Assembly (NCBI GenBank): GCA_963675575.1
Contig: OY776378.1
Coordinates: 2,666,001 to 2,730,000 of the forward strand
Direction of reading: 5' to 3'
From: JAGLOK01 sp963675575
GTDB taxonomy: Bacteria > Bacillota > Clostridia > Christensenellales > UMGS416
DNA length: 64,000 nt
Shown here: piece after piece, positions 25,880 through 34,880 of the stretch
Layout: each line of letters starts with the position of its first letter
Numbering within the stretch: position 1 is the first letter of the stretch
Position numbers and translations under genes: made by a program
Notes under the pieces: generated by a model
The model's database searches: none
The model's input: the letters and a program-made list of their open reading frames with translations, nothing else
Told to the model about the DNA's origin: nothing

Positions 25880-27211
25880 TTAATACTCGTTTAAATATTT
25901 ATCAATTTCCCAATCATAAACCTGAGTACGATATTCATCCCATTCTTTTATTTTTGCGGTCACATAGCTTTCCATTACATGATTTCCCAATGTGCTTTTA
26001 ACAAGTTCATCTTCCTGCATGAATTTAATAGCTTCGAACAAATCCGCGGGAAGATTGTCTATTCCGGCCTGATCCCTGTCTTCTCCAGACATTTTGTAAA
26101 TGTTGCTTTCCACTGATGGCGGAGGAGTAAGATTATTTTCTATTCCTTCAAGGCCGGCGGCAAGCATACAAGCCAGCGAAAGATATGGATTGCATGCAGG
26201 ATCCGGATTTCGAAGCTCAACTCTTGTGCCTTCTTTGCGCGAAGCCGGTATGCGGATAAGCGGTGAGCGGTTTCTTGTAGCCCATGCAAGATACACTGGT
26301 GCTTCATATCCGGGAACAAGCCTTTTATAAGAATTTATTATCGGATTCGTAATCGCGGTAAATCCCTTTACATGCTTTAAAATTCCTGCAATATAATTGT
26401 AGCATACCTTTGAGAGACCAAGCTTATCAGACTCATCATAAAAAGCATTTTTGCCATTTTTGCTAAGCGACTGGTTGGTGTGCATTCCTGAGCCGTTGAT
26501 GCCAAATATCGGTTTGGGCAGGAATGTCGCATAAAGTCCATGGCGTTTTGCAATAGTTTTTACAACCATCTTAAATGTCATTATGTTATCGGCCGTTGTA
26601 AGCGCTGAATCATATTTAAAGTCTATCTCATGCTGACCATGGGCAACTTCGTGGTGTGAAGCCTCGATTTCAAATCCCATTTCCTCGAGAGCCAAGCACA
26701 TGTCGCGGCGTGCATCTTCACCTAGATCTATCGGAGCTAAATCAAAGTATCCTGCGTTGTCATGGGTGATAGTCGTCGGTCTGCCGTTTTCATCCACTTG
26801 GAAAAGGAAAAATTCACATTCTGGGCCAACGTTCAAAGAATACCCCATATCTTGGGCTTTTTTGATAGTTTTTTTCAATATGAATCTTGGGTCGCCTTCA
26901 AAAGGAACACCATCCGAGGTATAGATATCACATATAAGACGTGCTACCCTCCCGGCCTGTGGACGCCATGGAAATATAGCGAATGTGTCGGGATCAGGCC
27001 TTAAATACATATCGCTTTCTTCTATCCTCACAAACCCCTCGATAGAAGAGCCGTCAAACATGCATTCGCCGTCAAGCGCTTTTTCCAGCTGTTCCACTGT
27101 TATGGCTACATTTTTCATTTTCCCGAATACATCGGTGAACTGTAATCTTATGAATTTAACATCATTGTCTTCCGCCAAGCGGAGTACGTCTTTTTTAGTG
27201 TATTTTGACAT
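25880..27211 (-). CDS. glnA: Glutamine synthetase, type I
   Basis: The enzyme makes glutamine from glutamate, ammonia and ATP. The 443 residues match the GSI-alpha length typical of Firmicutes. Visible motifs are the N-terminal FIRLQFTDVFGKMKN and MFDGSSIEGF, the ATP-binding region KPIFGINGSGMHTN and the C-terminal NPYLSLACML. The GSI-beta adenylylation insert is not apparent, consistent with feedback rather than adenylylation control. The start has AGGAGG. A promoter lies about 112 bases upstream, and the 104-nt leader contains a GTGCAGG/CTTGCAC hairpin. Confidence 0.96.
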   Translation of the reverse strand: MSKYTKKDVLRLAEDNDVKFIRLQFTDVFGKMKNVAITVEQLEKALDGECMFDGSSIEGFVRIEESDMYLRPDPDTFAIFPWRPQAGRVARLICDIYTSDGVPFEGDPRFILKKTIKKAQDMGYSLNVGPECEFFLFQVDENGRPTTITHDNAGYFDLAPIDLGEDARRDMCLALEEMGFEIEASHHEVAHGQHEIDFKYDSALTTADNIMTFKMVVKTIAKRHGLYATFLPKPIFGINGSGMHTNQSLSKNGKNAFYDESDKLGLSKVCYNYIAGILKHVKGFTAITNPIINSYKRLVPGYEAPVYLAWATRNRSPLIRIPASRKEGTRVELRNPDPACNPYLSLACMLAAGLEGIENNLTPPPSVESNIYKMSGEDRDQAGIDNLPADLFEAIKFMQEDELVKSTLGNHVMESYVTAKIKEWDEYRTQVYDWEIDKYLNEY

Positions 27212-27322
27212 GTTTTCCTCCTATATAATAAGTATATATTGCAAAGAGCTAAAGCCATTTTGTTTTAATAGTATGTATCTATTTCGTGCAAGTTAGAGTT
27301 TTTTTTCCTGCACTTTTGTTCT

Positions 27323-27350
27323 ATTATATACTTTATACATCTTTTTGCAA
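27323..27350 (-). promoter_or_regulatory. Promoter of glnA
   Basis: TTGCAA (27345-27350) and TATAAT (27323-27328) are 16 bp apart on the minus strand. The leader of roughly 104 nt contains a 7-bp hairpin (GTGCAGG with CTTGCAC) but no U-run terminator that I can see. Confidence 0.6.
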
Positions 27351-27428
27351 CCTAATTTTGAAAAAATATTTCAAAATTATTGCAAATTTCAAAGTATTAC
27401 ATTGATTTTAAAGCTCTTTGTTATTTCA

Positions 27429-28691
27429 TTACAAACCCAGCATGCCGTTATAAGCGGAAATGCCGTGTTCAACTGTGTCCAGTCCTTCAACTTCCTCACG
27501 CCTGTGTACTCGGATTTTGATTGTATGCTTAGCAATTTTAAAGTAAGCAGACGATAGCACTAGCGAAAGCCCTCCGCACACTAAAACACCTAGCGCCTGA
27601 ATGCCTATCATTTGCCAGCCTCCTCCATAAACAAGTCCGCCGTCTAACGAGAAAACTCCAACCAGTATAGTCCCCATCATTCCGCAAAAGCCATGAACCG
27701 ATATAGCACCAACAGGGTCATCAATATAAAGCTTACCGTCGATTGCTTCAACCACCATTATCATTAGTATACCGCAAATTACACCAATGGCAATAGCACC
27801 AGGCGCCGATATCACATCGCATCCGGCGGTTACTCCCACGAGACCCGCCAGACATCCATTAAGAGTCATTCCCACATCAGCTTTCTTATCTCTAAAATAA
27901 GTGAAAAGCATAGTGGCAAGGGCTGCCGCGGCTCCGCCTAAAATTGTGTTTACCGCCACAGTTCCCATAAGCTCAGGCGCAGCCGAAAGCGTAGAACCGC
28001 AGTTGAAACCAAACCAACCAAACCATAAAAGCAAAACACCCAAAGCTCCAAGGGGTATAGAATGCGCTGGAATCGTATTGATTTTCCTTTTAGTAGTGTA
28101 TTTCCCCGCACGCGCGCCAACGATTTTCGCACCAGCAAGTGCCGCAAATCCGCCTACCGCATGAACCGCCGTTGATCCCGCAAAATCGTGGAAGCCTAAA
28201 TTTGCAAGCCACCCTCCACCCCAAATCCAATGCCCTGTAATCGGGTAGATAAACGAGCACATGAAAAGGCAAAAGATAAGGTATACATTAAACTTGGTTC
28301 TTTCAGCCACAGCTCCGGAAACTATTGTAGCGCACGTTGCTGCAAATACTGCCTGGAAAAACCAAAAAACATTTAATGGCAATACAAATTCTCCTGCCGC
28401 GTTTTTTATGAGACTTCCCACCACAGCAGAATCATTGATTCCTATTCCGCTCCAGCCCAAAAGCCCCTTTCCAAAAACATCTTCGCCAAACATCAATGAG
28501 AAGCCTATAAAATAATAACACAATGTACCAATTGCTATCGTCATAAAGTTTTTCATGATTATATTTGCAGTGTTTTTTGATTGGGTAAAGCCCGCCTCGA
28601 CGCAAGCAAACCCTGCATGCATTAAAAACACAAGGGCCGCTGCGACAATTACCCATACGGTATTGATTGCCAATACCAATTCGGTTTCCAT
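27429..28691 (-). CDS. amt: Ammonium transporter (Amt/Rh family)
   Basis: The 420-residue protein has about 11 membrane helices and imports ammonium as part of the nitrogen-assimilation block. Family motifs include FLMHAGFACVEAGFTQSKN at about 22-40, DFAGSTAVHAVGGFAALAG in the middle with the conserved Asp, and AISVHGFCGMMGTI with the second pore His. The cytoplasmic tail has the usual positively charged start. No glnK/PII gene is adjacent, unlike many amt loci. The leader contains a strong intrinsic terminator between promoter and start codon, so expression is probably set by antitermination. Confidence 0.94.
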   Translation of the reverse strand: METELVLAINTVWVIVAAALVFLMHAGFACVEAGFTQSKNTANIIMKNFMTIAIGTLCYYFIGFSLMFGEDVFGKGLLGWSGIGINDSAVVGSLIKNAAGEFVLPLNVFWFFQAVFAATCATIVSGAVAERTKFNVYLIFCLFMCSFIYPITGHWIWGGGWLANLGFHDFAGSTAVHAVGGFAALAGAKIVGARAGKYTTKRKINTIPAHSIPLGALGVLLLWFGWFGFNCGSTLSAAPELMGTVAVNTILGGAAAALATMLFTYFRDKKADVGMTLNGCLAGLVGVTAGCDVISAPGAIAIGVICGILMIMVVEAIDGKLYIDDPVGAISVHGFCGMMGTILVGVFSLDGGLVYGGGWQMIGIQALGVLVCGGLSLVLSSAYFKIAKHTIKIRVHRREEVEGLDTVEHGISAYNGMLGL

Positions 28692-28743
28692 TTTTTTATC
28701 CTCCTTTTATTGCTTTTTGAAATACAAAATAGACGCCTTCAAT

Positions 28744-28765
28744 AAAAAAGGCGGCCCAAGCCGCC
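28744..28765 (-). terminator. Leader terminator (attenuator) of amt
   Basis: The minus strand shows GGCGGC-TTGG-GCCGCC followed by TTTTTTATT, an intrinsic terminator located about 38 nt after the expected transcription start and 50 nt before amt. Flanking segments also pair: AGACG with CGTCT and TTTTGAAA with TTTCAAAA (28787-28794 with 28715-28722). This is the expected type of target for the ANTAR protein encoded at 25194-25787. The hexaloop pair that ANTAR proteins bind was not positively identified. Confidence 0.75.
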
Positions 28766-28809
28766 AAATTATCAAAAACGTCTTTGTTTCAAAATATTAG
28801 ATTACAGCA

Positions 28810-28838
28810 ATTATATCAGCACAAAATAGTTTATGCAA
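28810..28838 (-). promoter_or_regulatory. Promoter of amt
   Basis: TTGCAT (28833-28838) and TATAAT (28810-28815) have 17-bp spacing on the minus strand. Transcription should begin near 28803, giving a 112-nt leader. Confidence 0.75.
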
Positions 28839-28925
28839 GAAAAAATACTAATCCTGCATTTAAATTTTTAAAAACGTTTTTTTGCATAATAAATATATCC
28901 AAATAAGAATCTTTTTATTTTATTG

Positions 28926-28980
28926 ATGCAAAAATGTTTTTTGCATTTGTGTTTTTTTTCACTCGCAAAAATGATATAAT
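28926..28980 (+). promoter_or_regulatory. Upstream region of the Mrp operon: inverted repeat and -10 box
   Basis: The intergenic region between the divergent amt and Mrp transcripts holds an inverted repeat with 9-bp arms (ATGCAAAAA at 28926-28934 with 28938-28946) and a TATAAT at 28975-28980. The matching -35 is only a T-rich block. The repeat could be an operator; no regulator is assigned. The rest of the gap is AT-rich without recognisable genes. Confidence 0.4.
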
Positions 28981-29010
28981 TTATTGTATAACATTCCTTT
29001 AAAGGTATTT

Positions 29011-29505
29011 ATGAAATTAAAAGATACTATTATATTTATTGCGGGAGCTTTCATTATCGCTTTCGTATATATGACACTCAGCGAGTCATTTGGCCCAAAG
29101 TCTTTTTTTACCGGAACACTCTTGGGAGCAATCTCAATGTTTGTGTGCGTTTTATTTTTCCCGAAGAATTTTCTGTCAAGATACCATGTTAAATGGCTTC
29201 CCCTTTTATGGTATTTCGCCTGTCTTGTTATTATAGTAATTTTTTCCGGAATCAAATCATTAATTCTGGGGTTTTCCAAAGATGCTCAGCCTCTTTTGGT
29301 AACTTACAAATCTTCGCTTGAAAGCGACATGCTTATAACTTTGCTTGCAAACTCCATTACACTTACTCCCGGGACAACCACCATTGACAAAAACGGGTCT
29401 ACACTTCGTGTAATGAAACTGTGCAGGGCAGGCAGTGAAAAAGATTTAAGAGATATCGAACATTTGGAAGCTATGATAAAAAAAGCTCAAAGGAGCAATT
29501 CATGA
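29011..29505 (+). CDS. mrpE: Mrp-type Na+/H+ antiporter subunit E
   Basis: The 164-residue protein has two to three N-terminal membrane segments and a soluble C-terminal part with LLANSITLTPGTTTID, the signature of MnhE/MrpE. MrpE is an accessory membrane subunit of the multi-subunit cation/proton antiporter. The ATG at 29011 follows AAAGGT and replaces a spurious upstream TTG. It overlaps mrpF by 4 bases (ATGA). It is the first gene of a nine-gene run on the plus strand. Confidence 0.9.
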   Translation: MKLKDTIIFIAGAFIIAFVYMTLSESFGPKSFFTGTLLGAISMFVCVLFFPKNFLSRYHVKWLPLLWYFACLVIIVIFSGIKSLILGFSKDAQPLLVTYKSSLESDMLITLLANSITLTPGTTTIDKNGSTLRVMKLCRAGSEKDLRDIEHLEAMIKKAQRSNS

Positions 29506-29762
29506 CATTTTCCACCATAACTTATGCCTTGCTTGCAGCTTTCATTTGCGTGTCTCTTGTTCGCCTTTTCATTGGTCCCACCATTTGGGACAGATTATTA
29601 ATGTTCAACGTCATAAGCTCGAAAGTCGTGATGATTATCGTGGCGTTCGCGCTTTTTAGCGAAAAGACTTATATCCTTGATATTGCGCTAGCTTTTACCC
29701 TGTTCTCTTTTATCGCCACGGTTCTCATCGCAAGATTTGTAAGGGAGCGTGGCACATTATGA
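29502..29762 (+). CDS. mrpF: Mrp antiporter subunit F
   Basis: The 86-residue three-helix protein fits MnhF/MrpF, with the family pattern VRLFIGPTIWDRLLMFNVISSK at about 20-41 split across the first loop and a conserved Asp in ILDIALAF. It overlaps both neighbours by 4 bases, consistent with coupled translation. Confidence 0.9.
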   Translation: MTFSTITYALLAAFICVSLVRLFIGPTIWDRLLMFNVISSKVVMIIVAFALFSEKTYILDIALAFTLFSFIATVLIARFVRERGTL

Positions 29763-30064
29763 GCGTAATCTCGGCTGTGCTTTTTATCATTTCATTTTTA
29801 ATAATTTTTGTTGCGATAATATTGTTTTTCAAGCTCGACACATTTTATGGCAGAGTGCTTATTTCCGCCAATATTGACACTGTCAGCTTACTTTTTTTCA
29901 TGGCTGCAACTTTTGTTTGCGCGCCAAGTATAGAGTTTTTGCTTAAAGCTCTTTTGGTTCTGATTATGGCTTTGATAACAAACCCGCTGTCAGCTCACGC
30001 CACCGCCCGCTCAGCTTTTATAAGCGGATATCGACCTCAAAATCATAAAAGGAGCGACTCATGA
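29759..30064 (+). CDS. mrpG: Mrp antiporter subunit G
   Basis: The 101-residue three-helix membrane protein fits MnhG/MrpG. FFKLDTFYGRVLISANIDT corresponds to the family segment that follows the first helix, and NPLSAHATARSAF closes the third helix. It overlaps mrpF and the next gene by 4 bases. Confidence 0.88.
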   Translation: MSVISAVLFIISFLIIFVAIILFFKLDTFYGRVLISANIDTVSLLFFMAATFVCAPSIEFLLKALLVLIMALITNPLSAHATARSAFISGYRPQNHKRSDS

Positions 30065-30600
30065 GCGTACTTAGATACATATTATACGCTATTCTCATTG
30101 TCTCGGCCTTAATGACTGTTCAAACTAAAAGGCTGCGACGTTCTGTTATATATCTCGGCATTTTTTCTTTAATATCTTCGCTTGTGTATTTGCTTTTATA
30201 TGCGCCCGACGTTGCAATCGCCGAAGCTATAATAGGCTGCACCATTTCGGTGATTCTATTTTTAACAGCGCTCAAAAGATATAAAACATTTACAATATAT
30301 TACGTTCCGGAAAACAACGATGAGCATTCGCAGATTTTTATGGAAAAATTCGAGCAATATCTTTATTCCAATGAATTTGACACACAGATAATCCACACTT
30401 CACTTGATGACGAAAATCTGCACGAAAACGATAGATTTGATGTTCTTATTGTGCACCACAGTGACACTATGACGCTTTATTCAAGCGCCACAAGCTATCA
30501 TTCACCGCTTATACAGGCTTTCTTGGACAAAGATGATTTCGGTTCGGAAAAGGTCAACTACTTCTCTCTATCTGCACAGGATGTGGAATATGATGCGTGA
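30061..30600 (+). CDS. DUF4040 (MbhD-like) antiporter subunit with soluble C-terminal extension
   Basis: The first about 80 residues are a three-helix DUF4040 domain with YAPDVAIAEAIIGCTISVILF. This corresponds to a piece of the MrpA C-terminal region and to MbhD of membrane-bound hydrogenases. The remaining about 95 residues are hydrophilic and acidic, without membrane segments or a motif I know. The usual DUF4040 subunit is much shorter, so the tail is an unusual addition. It overlaps mrpG by 4 and the next gene by 11 bases. Confidence 0.82.
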   Translation: MSVLRYILYAILIVSALMTVQTKRLRRSVIYLGIFSLISSLVYLLLYAPDVAIAEAIIGCTISVILFLTALKRYKTFTIYYVPENNDEHSQIFMEKFEQYLYSNEFDTQIIHTSLDDENLHENDRFDVLIVHHSDTMTLYSSATSYHSPLIQAFLDKDDFGSEKVNYFSLSAQDVEYDA

Positions 30601-30874
30601 CAGTTTTAGAAGGACATTAATTTTATTAATATGCGCACTTATCGCAGCAGGCATATTAGTTTTGTTTTTTACAACCGCAGACTCCGGGCTTAACGCTGAC
30701 GCGGCAAGGCAGGAGGTTTTGGATACGCATCTTCTTTATACAGGCGCGGACAACTCTGTTTCGGCAATATATCTTAATTTTAGGCTATGGGATACACTTT
30801 TCGAAGCGCTTGTTCTTTTGGTAAGCGCTGTTGCGGTAATTTCATTTTCAAGGAGCGATGACGATGAAAGATGA
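30590..30874 (+). CDS. MbhE-like antiporter subunit (MrpA C-terminal fragment equivalent)
   Basis: The 94-residue protein has two membrane helices around a loop containing TGADNSVSAIYLNFRLWDTLFEA, as in MbhE and the corresponding C-terminal part of MrpA. The ATG at 30590 (or 30593) is well spaced from AGGA; the start lies inside the previous gene's end. Its presence as a separate protein shows that the MrpA C-terminal module is split in this operon. Confidence 0.8.
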   Translation: MMRDSFRRTLILLICALIAAGILVLFFTTADSGLNADAARQEVLDTHLLYTGADNSVSAIYLNFRLWDTLFEALVLLVSAVAVISFSRSDDDER

Positions 30875-31253
30875 TTCACAGATAATCGCATCATCAGTAA
30901 AAATACTGATGCCGCTTTCCATAATATTTGGTATATACATAATAATCAATGGTGCGACCGGCATAGGCGGCGGCTTCCAAGGTGGAGCAGTTTTATCGGC
31001 AGTTTTGATATTGAGGTGGCTTGCAGGTCATAGCGAGGGAGGCTCTCTTAAGTTTCTAAGAAACATTGAAAAAATATTTATGCTTTTGATTTTACTGTTT
31101 TCCTCCTTGCTTTTGGGTCAAAACATGATGGACTTGACTTTACATGGACTTGAGAGTCTTTGGCTTTTGCTGATGAATGTACTTATTGGACTGAAGGTGT
31201 GCTGCGGACTTTCGATTATATTTTTTAGATTTGTTTTTTACGAGGCGAGATAA
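30864..31253 (+). CDS. mrpB: Mrp antiporter subunit B
   Basis: The 129-residue four-helix protein matches MnhB/MrpB. The conserved GATGIGGGFQGGAVLSAVLILRW block near residues 29-50 is diagnostic. The ATG at 30864 is 8 nt from AAGGAG; an ATG 6 bases upstream is too close. Its stop overlaps the mrpC start by one base (TAATG). Confidence 0.88.
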   Translation: MKDDSQIIASSVKILMPLSIIFGIYIIINGATGIGGGFQGGAVLSAVLILRWLAGHSEGGSLKFLRNIEKIFMLLILLFSSLLLGQNMMDLTLHGLESLWLLLMNVLIGLKVCCGLSIIFFRFVFYEAR

Positions 31254-31594
31254 TGAATTATTCAATTGGAGAAATAACTGCTGTCATTCTTTTTTTCATA
31301 GGGGTTTACGGAGTTGTCGCACGACGCAACATCATTAAAACAGTGATGTCAATCGGGATAATGGAAGCCGCCGTAATACTCTTCTTTTTGGCAGGCGGCG
31401 CTATAGGCGCCGAGCGAGCGCCGATAACAGGAGCGGGAATCGCGGCCGATCCCTATCCTCAAGCGCTGATGATAACAGCAATTGTTATTGGCGTTGGCGT
31501 TACAGCCGTAGCACTCACAATGTTCATAAGCCTATATCACAGATACGGCACCACTAACTGGGAAAAGGCCCAAAAAGCAAGGAAAGATAATTGA
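31253..31594 (+). CDS. mrpC: Mrp antiporter subunit C
   Basis: The 113-residue protein has three helices and is homologous to NuoK of complex I. Family features are GVYGVVARRNIIKTVMSIGIME and DPYPQALMITAIVIGVG followed by TAVAL. It overlaps the first mrpD gene (TGATG). Confidence 0.9.
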   Translation: MNYSIGEITAVILFFIGVYGVVARRNIIKTVMSIGIMEAAVILFFLAGGAIGAERAPITGAGIAADPYPQALMITAIVIGVGVTAVALTMFISLYHRYGTTNWEKAQKARKDN

Positions 31595-33192
31595 TGCAAG
31601 AATATCTATCACAATATCTATATCTTCTTATTGTAATTCCTGTATTTGTGGGCATTTTAACTTACTTCCTTCCCAAAAAGGCGGCAGTTATAGTTTGCAT
31701 ATTATCGCAACTAGTACATTTAGCATATAGCACATTAGTGTTTTTCTTCTCAAAGAAAGGCTCTCTTGAACTATCAATTGGAGGCTGGTCTCCTCCTATC
31801 GGTATAGCACTTTTTGCTGATAATCTGTCTTCAGTTATGATTTTATTGGTTTCTTTTTTATTTTTCATGTTGCTTCTTTTTAATATAGAAAGACATTATG
31901 TTAACAATGTTTTTTTAATGCTGTTTTTAATATTTGAAGGACTTATGGCAGCAATCTTTTTATGTGATGATTTGTTTACCATATTTATCATGGTAGAAGT
32001 TTCTACAATCGTTGTTTCTCTTCTAATAATGTCAAAGCGTGACTCACGGTCGATGTATGACGGCATTATATACCTTTTGGTAAATATATTTGCGATGACA
32101 TTTTACCTTTTTGGACTCGCAATACTTTATAAACAAACAGGAACATTCTCGCTGAACCTTCTAAAAGAACTTATGCGTGACGTCACAAACGTTAAAGCAT
32201 TATACCTTCCCTTTGCGTTCATGCTAACCGCCGTGTGCCTAAAAGCGGCTCTAATGCCCCTATTTTCATGGTTACCCAAAGCGCATAGCACACCAGGTGC
32301 CCCTTCAGTAGTATCAGCAGCACTCTCAGGTCTATATGTAAAAGGTGGATTATATCTATTTTTGAGGATAACTCAAGCAATATACATTATAGATGTCTCA
32401 CAATTTTTCTTAGTCACTGGAATAATAACAGCTTTTGTAGGGTTTATATTTGCGATATGTCAAAATGATATAAAACTTATCTTAGCCTATCATACTGTTT
32501 CTCAAATCGGTCTAATAATGATAGCCATTAATATGGGAAGCGAAGAAGCATATTGGGGCGGTGTTTACCACATTTTAAGCCATGCACTATTTAAAACCGT
32601 GTTATTCCTCGCAGCTGGAATGATGGTAGAAGAATATAAAACAAAAAACATCTACGAAATGAAGGGCGCATTTAAACGAATGCCATGGGTTTCAATGGCA
32701 GCAATTTTTGCGATTTTAGGAATTACAGGGGCTCCATTTTTCAATGGCAGTATGTCGAAATATATGATATCTCACGCTTCACAAAACATTGCTATGGACA
32801 TAATACTTATATTAATTTCTTTAGGAACACTAATATCATTTATAAAGTTTGTCAGTGTGTTTAGGGGTGAAGGAAAAAGATCGAAATCATCTAAACTAAG
32901 GCAAGTCATAATACTTGTTCTAGGTGTTCTATGTCTAATAGGTGGGCTTTTCGGTGAAAGTGTCATAAAATTCCTATACAACTATTCTGAACATATCAAC
33001 ACTTGGGATTACACAGTAAAAGCCTTTATTTTTATAGCTTCAGTAGTGGCATCCTACTTTATATATTATAAGCTTCTATATGGTAAGAAGTTTCTTGCAA
33101 AAATCGGTGGTTTTGACTTGGGAATAAATGGTATAGCTGCATTTATTGTAGTGTTCTTTGTAGCACTATCGGGATACTTATATCTTATCTAG
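31594..33192 (+). CDS. mrpD: Mrp antiporter subunit D, copy 1 (complex I antiporter-like)
   Basis: The 532-residue protein has about 14 membrane helices and belongs to the proton-translocating family of NuoL/M/N and MrpA/D. Conserved ion-path residues are visible: Glu in FIMVEVST, Lys in LKAALMPLFSWLPKAHSTPGAPS, and His in YHILSHALFKTVLFL. The ATG overlaps the mrpC stop. A second gene of almost the same length and sequence follows 89 bp later. This copy uses more A/T at third positions than the second copy. Confidence 0.93.
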   Translation: MQEYLSQYLYLLIVIPVFVGILTYFLPKKAAVIVCILSQLVHLAYSTLVFFFSKKGSLELSIGGWSPPIGIALFADNLSSVMILLVSFLFFMLLLFNIERHYVNNVFLMLFLIFEGLMAAIFLCDDLFTIFIMVEVSTIVVSLLIMSKRDSRSMYDGIIYLLVNIFAMTFYLFGLAILYKQTGTFSLNLLKELMRDVTNVKALYLPFAFMLTAVCLKAALMPLFSWLPKAHSTPGAPSVVSAALSGLYVKGGLYLFLRITQAIYIIDVSQFFLVTGIITAFVGFIFAICQNDIKLILAYHTVSQIGLIMIAINMGSEEAYWGGVYHILSHALFKTVLFLAAGMMVEEYKTKNIYEMKGAFKRMPWVSMAAIFAILGITGAPFFNGSMSKYMISHASQNIAMDIILILISLGTLISFIKFVSVFRGEGKRSKSSKLRQVIILVLGVLCLIGGLFGESVIKFLYNYSEHINTWDYTVKAFIFIASVVASYFIYYKLLYGKKFLAKIGGFDLGINGIAAFIVVFFVALSGYLYLI

Positions 33193-33281
33193 GAAATAAA
33201 ACATAGATATCACCTAGCGAGCTCTGGCATCGTTAATAAAGAAAACGCACGAAAGGTACAAATAACAAATAGGGTAATTTG

Positions 33282-34880
33282 ATGAAAGATTTTATTACAC
33301 AATACTTATATATACTAATAATCCTCCCAGTATTTATAGGAATACTAACCTATTTCTTATCAAAAAAAGTTGCCGTAATAGTTTGCATCCTAGCGCAAGT
33401 TATTCACCTAGCATATAGCGTATTAGTATTTTTCTATTCAAGGCAAGCGTCTCTCGAACTATCTATAGGTGGTTGGGTTCCTCCTGTCGGTATTTCGCTT
33501 TTTGTAGACAATCTTTCAGCCGTAATGGTTTTATTGGTTTCATTCCTCTTTTTAATGCTTCTGCTTTTTAACATTGAAAGGCACTATGTAAATAATGTTT
33601 TTCTAATGCTGTTTTTAATCTTTGAAGGACTTATGACCGCAATTTTTTTATGTGACGATTTGTTCACCATATTCATCATGGTGGAAGTCTCAACCATAGT
33701 GGTGTCGCTTCTTATAATGTCAAAGCGCGACTCGCGCTCCATGTACGACGGAATGATTTACCTTTTGGTCAACATATTCGCGATGACTTTTTATCTTTTC
33801 GGACTTTCGCTTTTATACAAACAAGCAGGAACTTTCTCTCTAAGGCTACTAAAAGAGCTTATGAGCGATGTGACAAATGTGAGGGCGCTTTATCTTCCCT
33901 ATGCTTTTATGTTGACTGCGGTATGCCTTAAAGCCGCTTTGATGCCTCTATTTTCATGGCTTCCCAAAGCCCACGGAACTCCGGGTGCTCCATCTGTTGT
34001 CTCAGCTGCGCTGTCCGGTCTTTACGTCAAGGGCGGAATATACCTTTATTTGAGGATAACCGGTGCGTTTTATATTATAGATACTTCCCAATTCTTTTTA
34101 ATTGCCGGAATTATCACGGCATTTGCTGGATTTGTTTTAGCTATCGCTCAAACCGATATTAAACTTATTTTAGCCTACTCCACCGTTTCTCAGCTTGGTT
34201 TAATTATGATTACGGTCAACATGGGAAGTGAAGTGGCATACTGGGGCGGAGTGTATCATATATTAAGCCACGCGATATTTAAAACCGTTCTATTCCTTTC
34301 AGCAGGAATGTTGATAGAAGAATACAAGACGCGAAACATCAATGAAATGCACGGAGCTTTTAAACGCATGCCATGGGTTTCTTCTGCCGCAATATTTGCA
34401 ATACTGGGTATCATTGGCGCGCCGTTTTTTAACGGCTCTATATCAAAATATTTAATCTCTCATGGGTCTGATAACATCCTGATGGATATAATTCTTATAA
34501 TAATAAACTTAGGCACACTTACTATCTTCACAAAGTTTATAAAAATATTTTCAGGTGATGGGAAAAAGGCAAAAACTTCAATATTGCGCAGAGTAATAAT
34601 ATTTATTCTGGGTTTCATGTGTCTTTTAGGGGGTCTTTTTGGATCACCCGCAATAGAATTTTTGTTTGGGTTTTCCGCAAAAATCAATGCAGGTGAATAC
34701 TTTGGAAAAACATTTATTTTCGTAACTTCGCTAATAGTATCGTATCTAATATATTTCAAATTCCTATACGGCAAAAAAATCCTTCTCAAGATACGCGACT
34801 TTGACATAGGTTTTAACGCCATTGCGATGTCGATAGTTATTTTCTTTGCGGTACTTACAGGATATTTGTATATTTTTTAA
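33282..34880 (+). CDS. mrpD: Mrp antiporter subunit D, tandem copy 2
   Basis: This 532-residue paralog of the preceding gene is the same length and very similar throughout, including the same Glu (FIMVEVST), Lys (LKAALMPLFSWLPKAHGTPGAPS) and His (YHILSHAIFKTVLFL) residues. A complete Mrp complex needs two antiporter-like subunits (MrpA and MrpD); no full MrpA is encoded here, so this copy may stand in for the MrpA N-terminal half. That is inference. Start ATG follows TAGGGTAATTTG. The end overlaps the convergent HD-domain gene by 4 bases. Confidence 0.93.
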   Translation: MKDFITQYLYILIILPVFIGILTYFLSKKVAVIVCILAQVIHLAYSVLVFFYSRQASLELSIGGWVPPVGISLFVDNLSAVMVLLVSFLFLMLLLFNIERHYVNNVFLMLFLIFEGLMTAIFLCDDLFTIFIMVEVSTIVVSLLIMSKRDSRSMYDGMIYLLVNIFAMTFYLFGLSLLYKQAGTFSLRLLKELMSDVTNVRALYLPYAFMLTAVCLKAALMPLFSWLPKAHGTPGAPSVVSAALSGLYVKGGIYLYLRITGAFYIIDTSQFFLIAGIITAFAGFVLAIAQTDIKLILAYSTVSQLGLIMITVNMGSEVAYWGGVYHILSHAIFKTVLFLSAGMLIEEYKTRNINEMHGAFKRMPWVSSAAIFAILGIIGAPFFNGSISKYLISHGSDNILMDIILIIINLGTLTIFTKFIKIFSGDGKKAKTSILRRVIIFILGFMCLLGGLFGSPAIEFLFGFSAKINAGEYFGKTFIFVTSLIVSYLIYFKFLYGKKILLKIRDFDIGFNAIAMSIVIFFAVLTGYLYIF

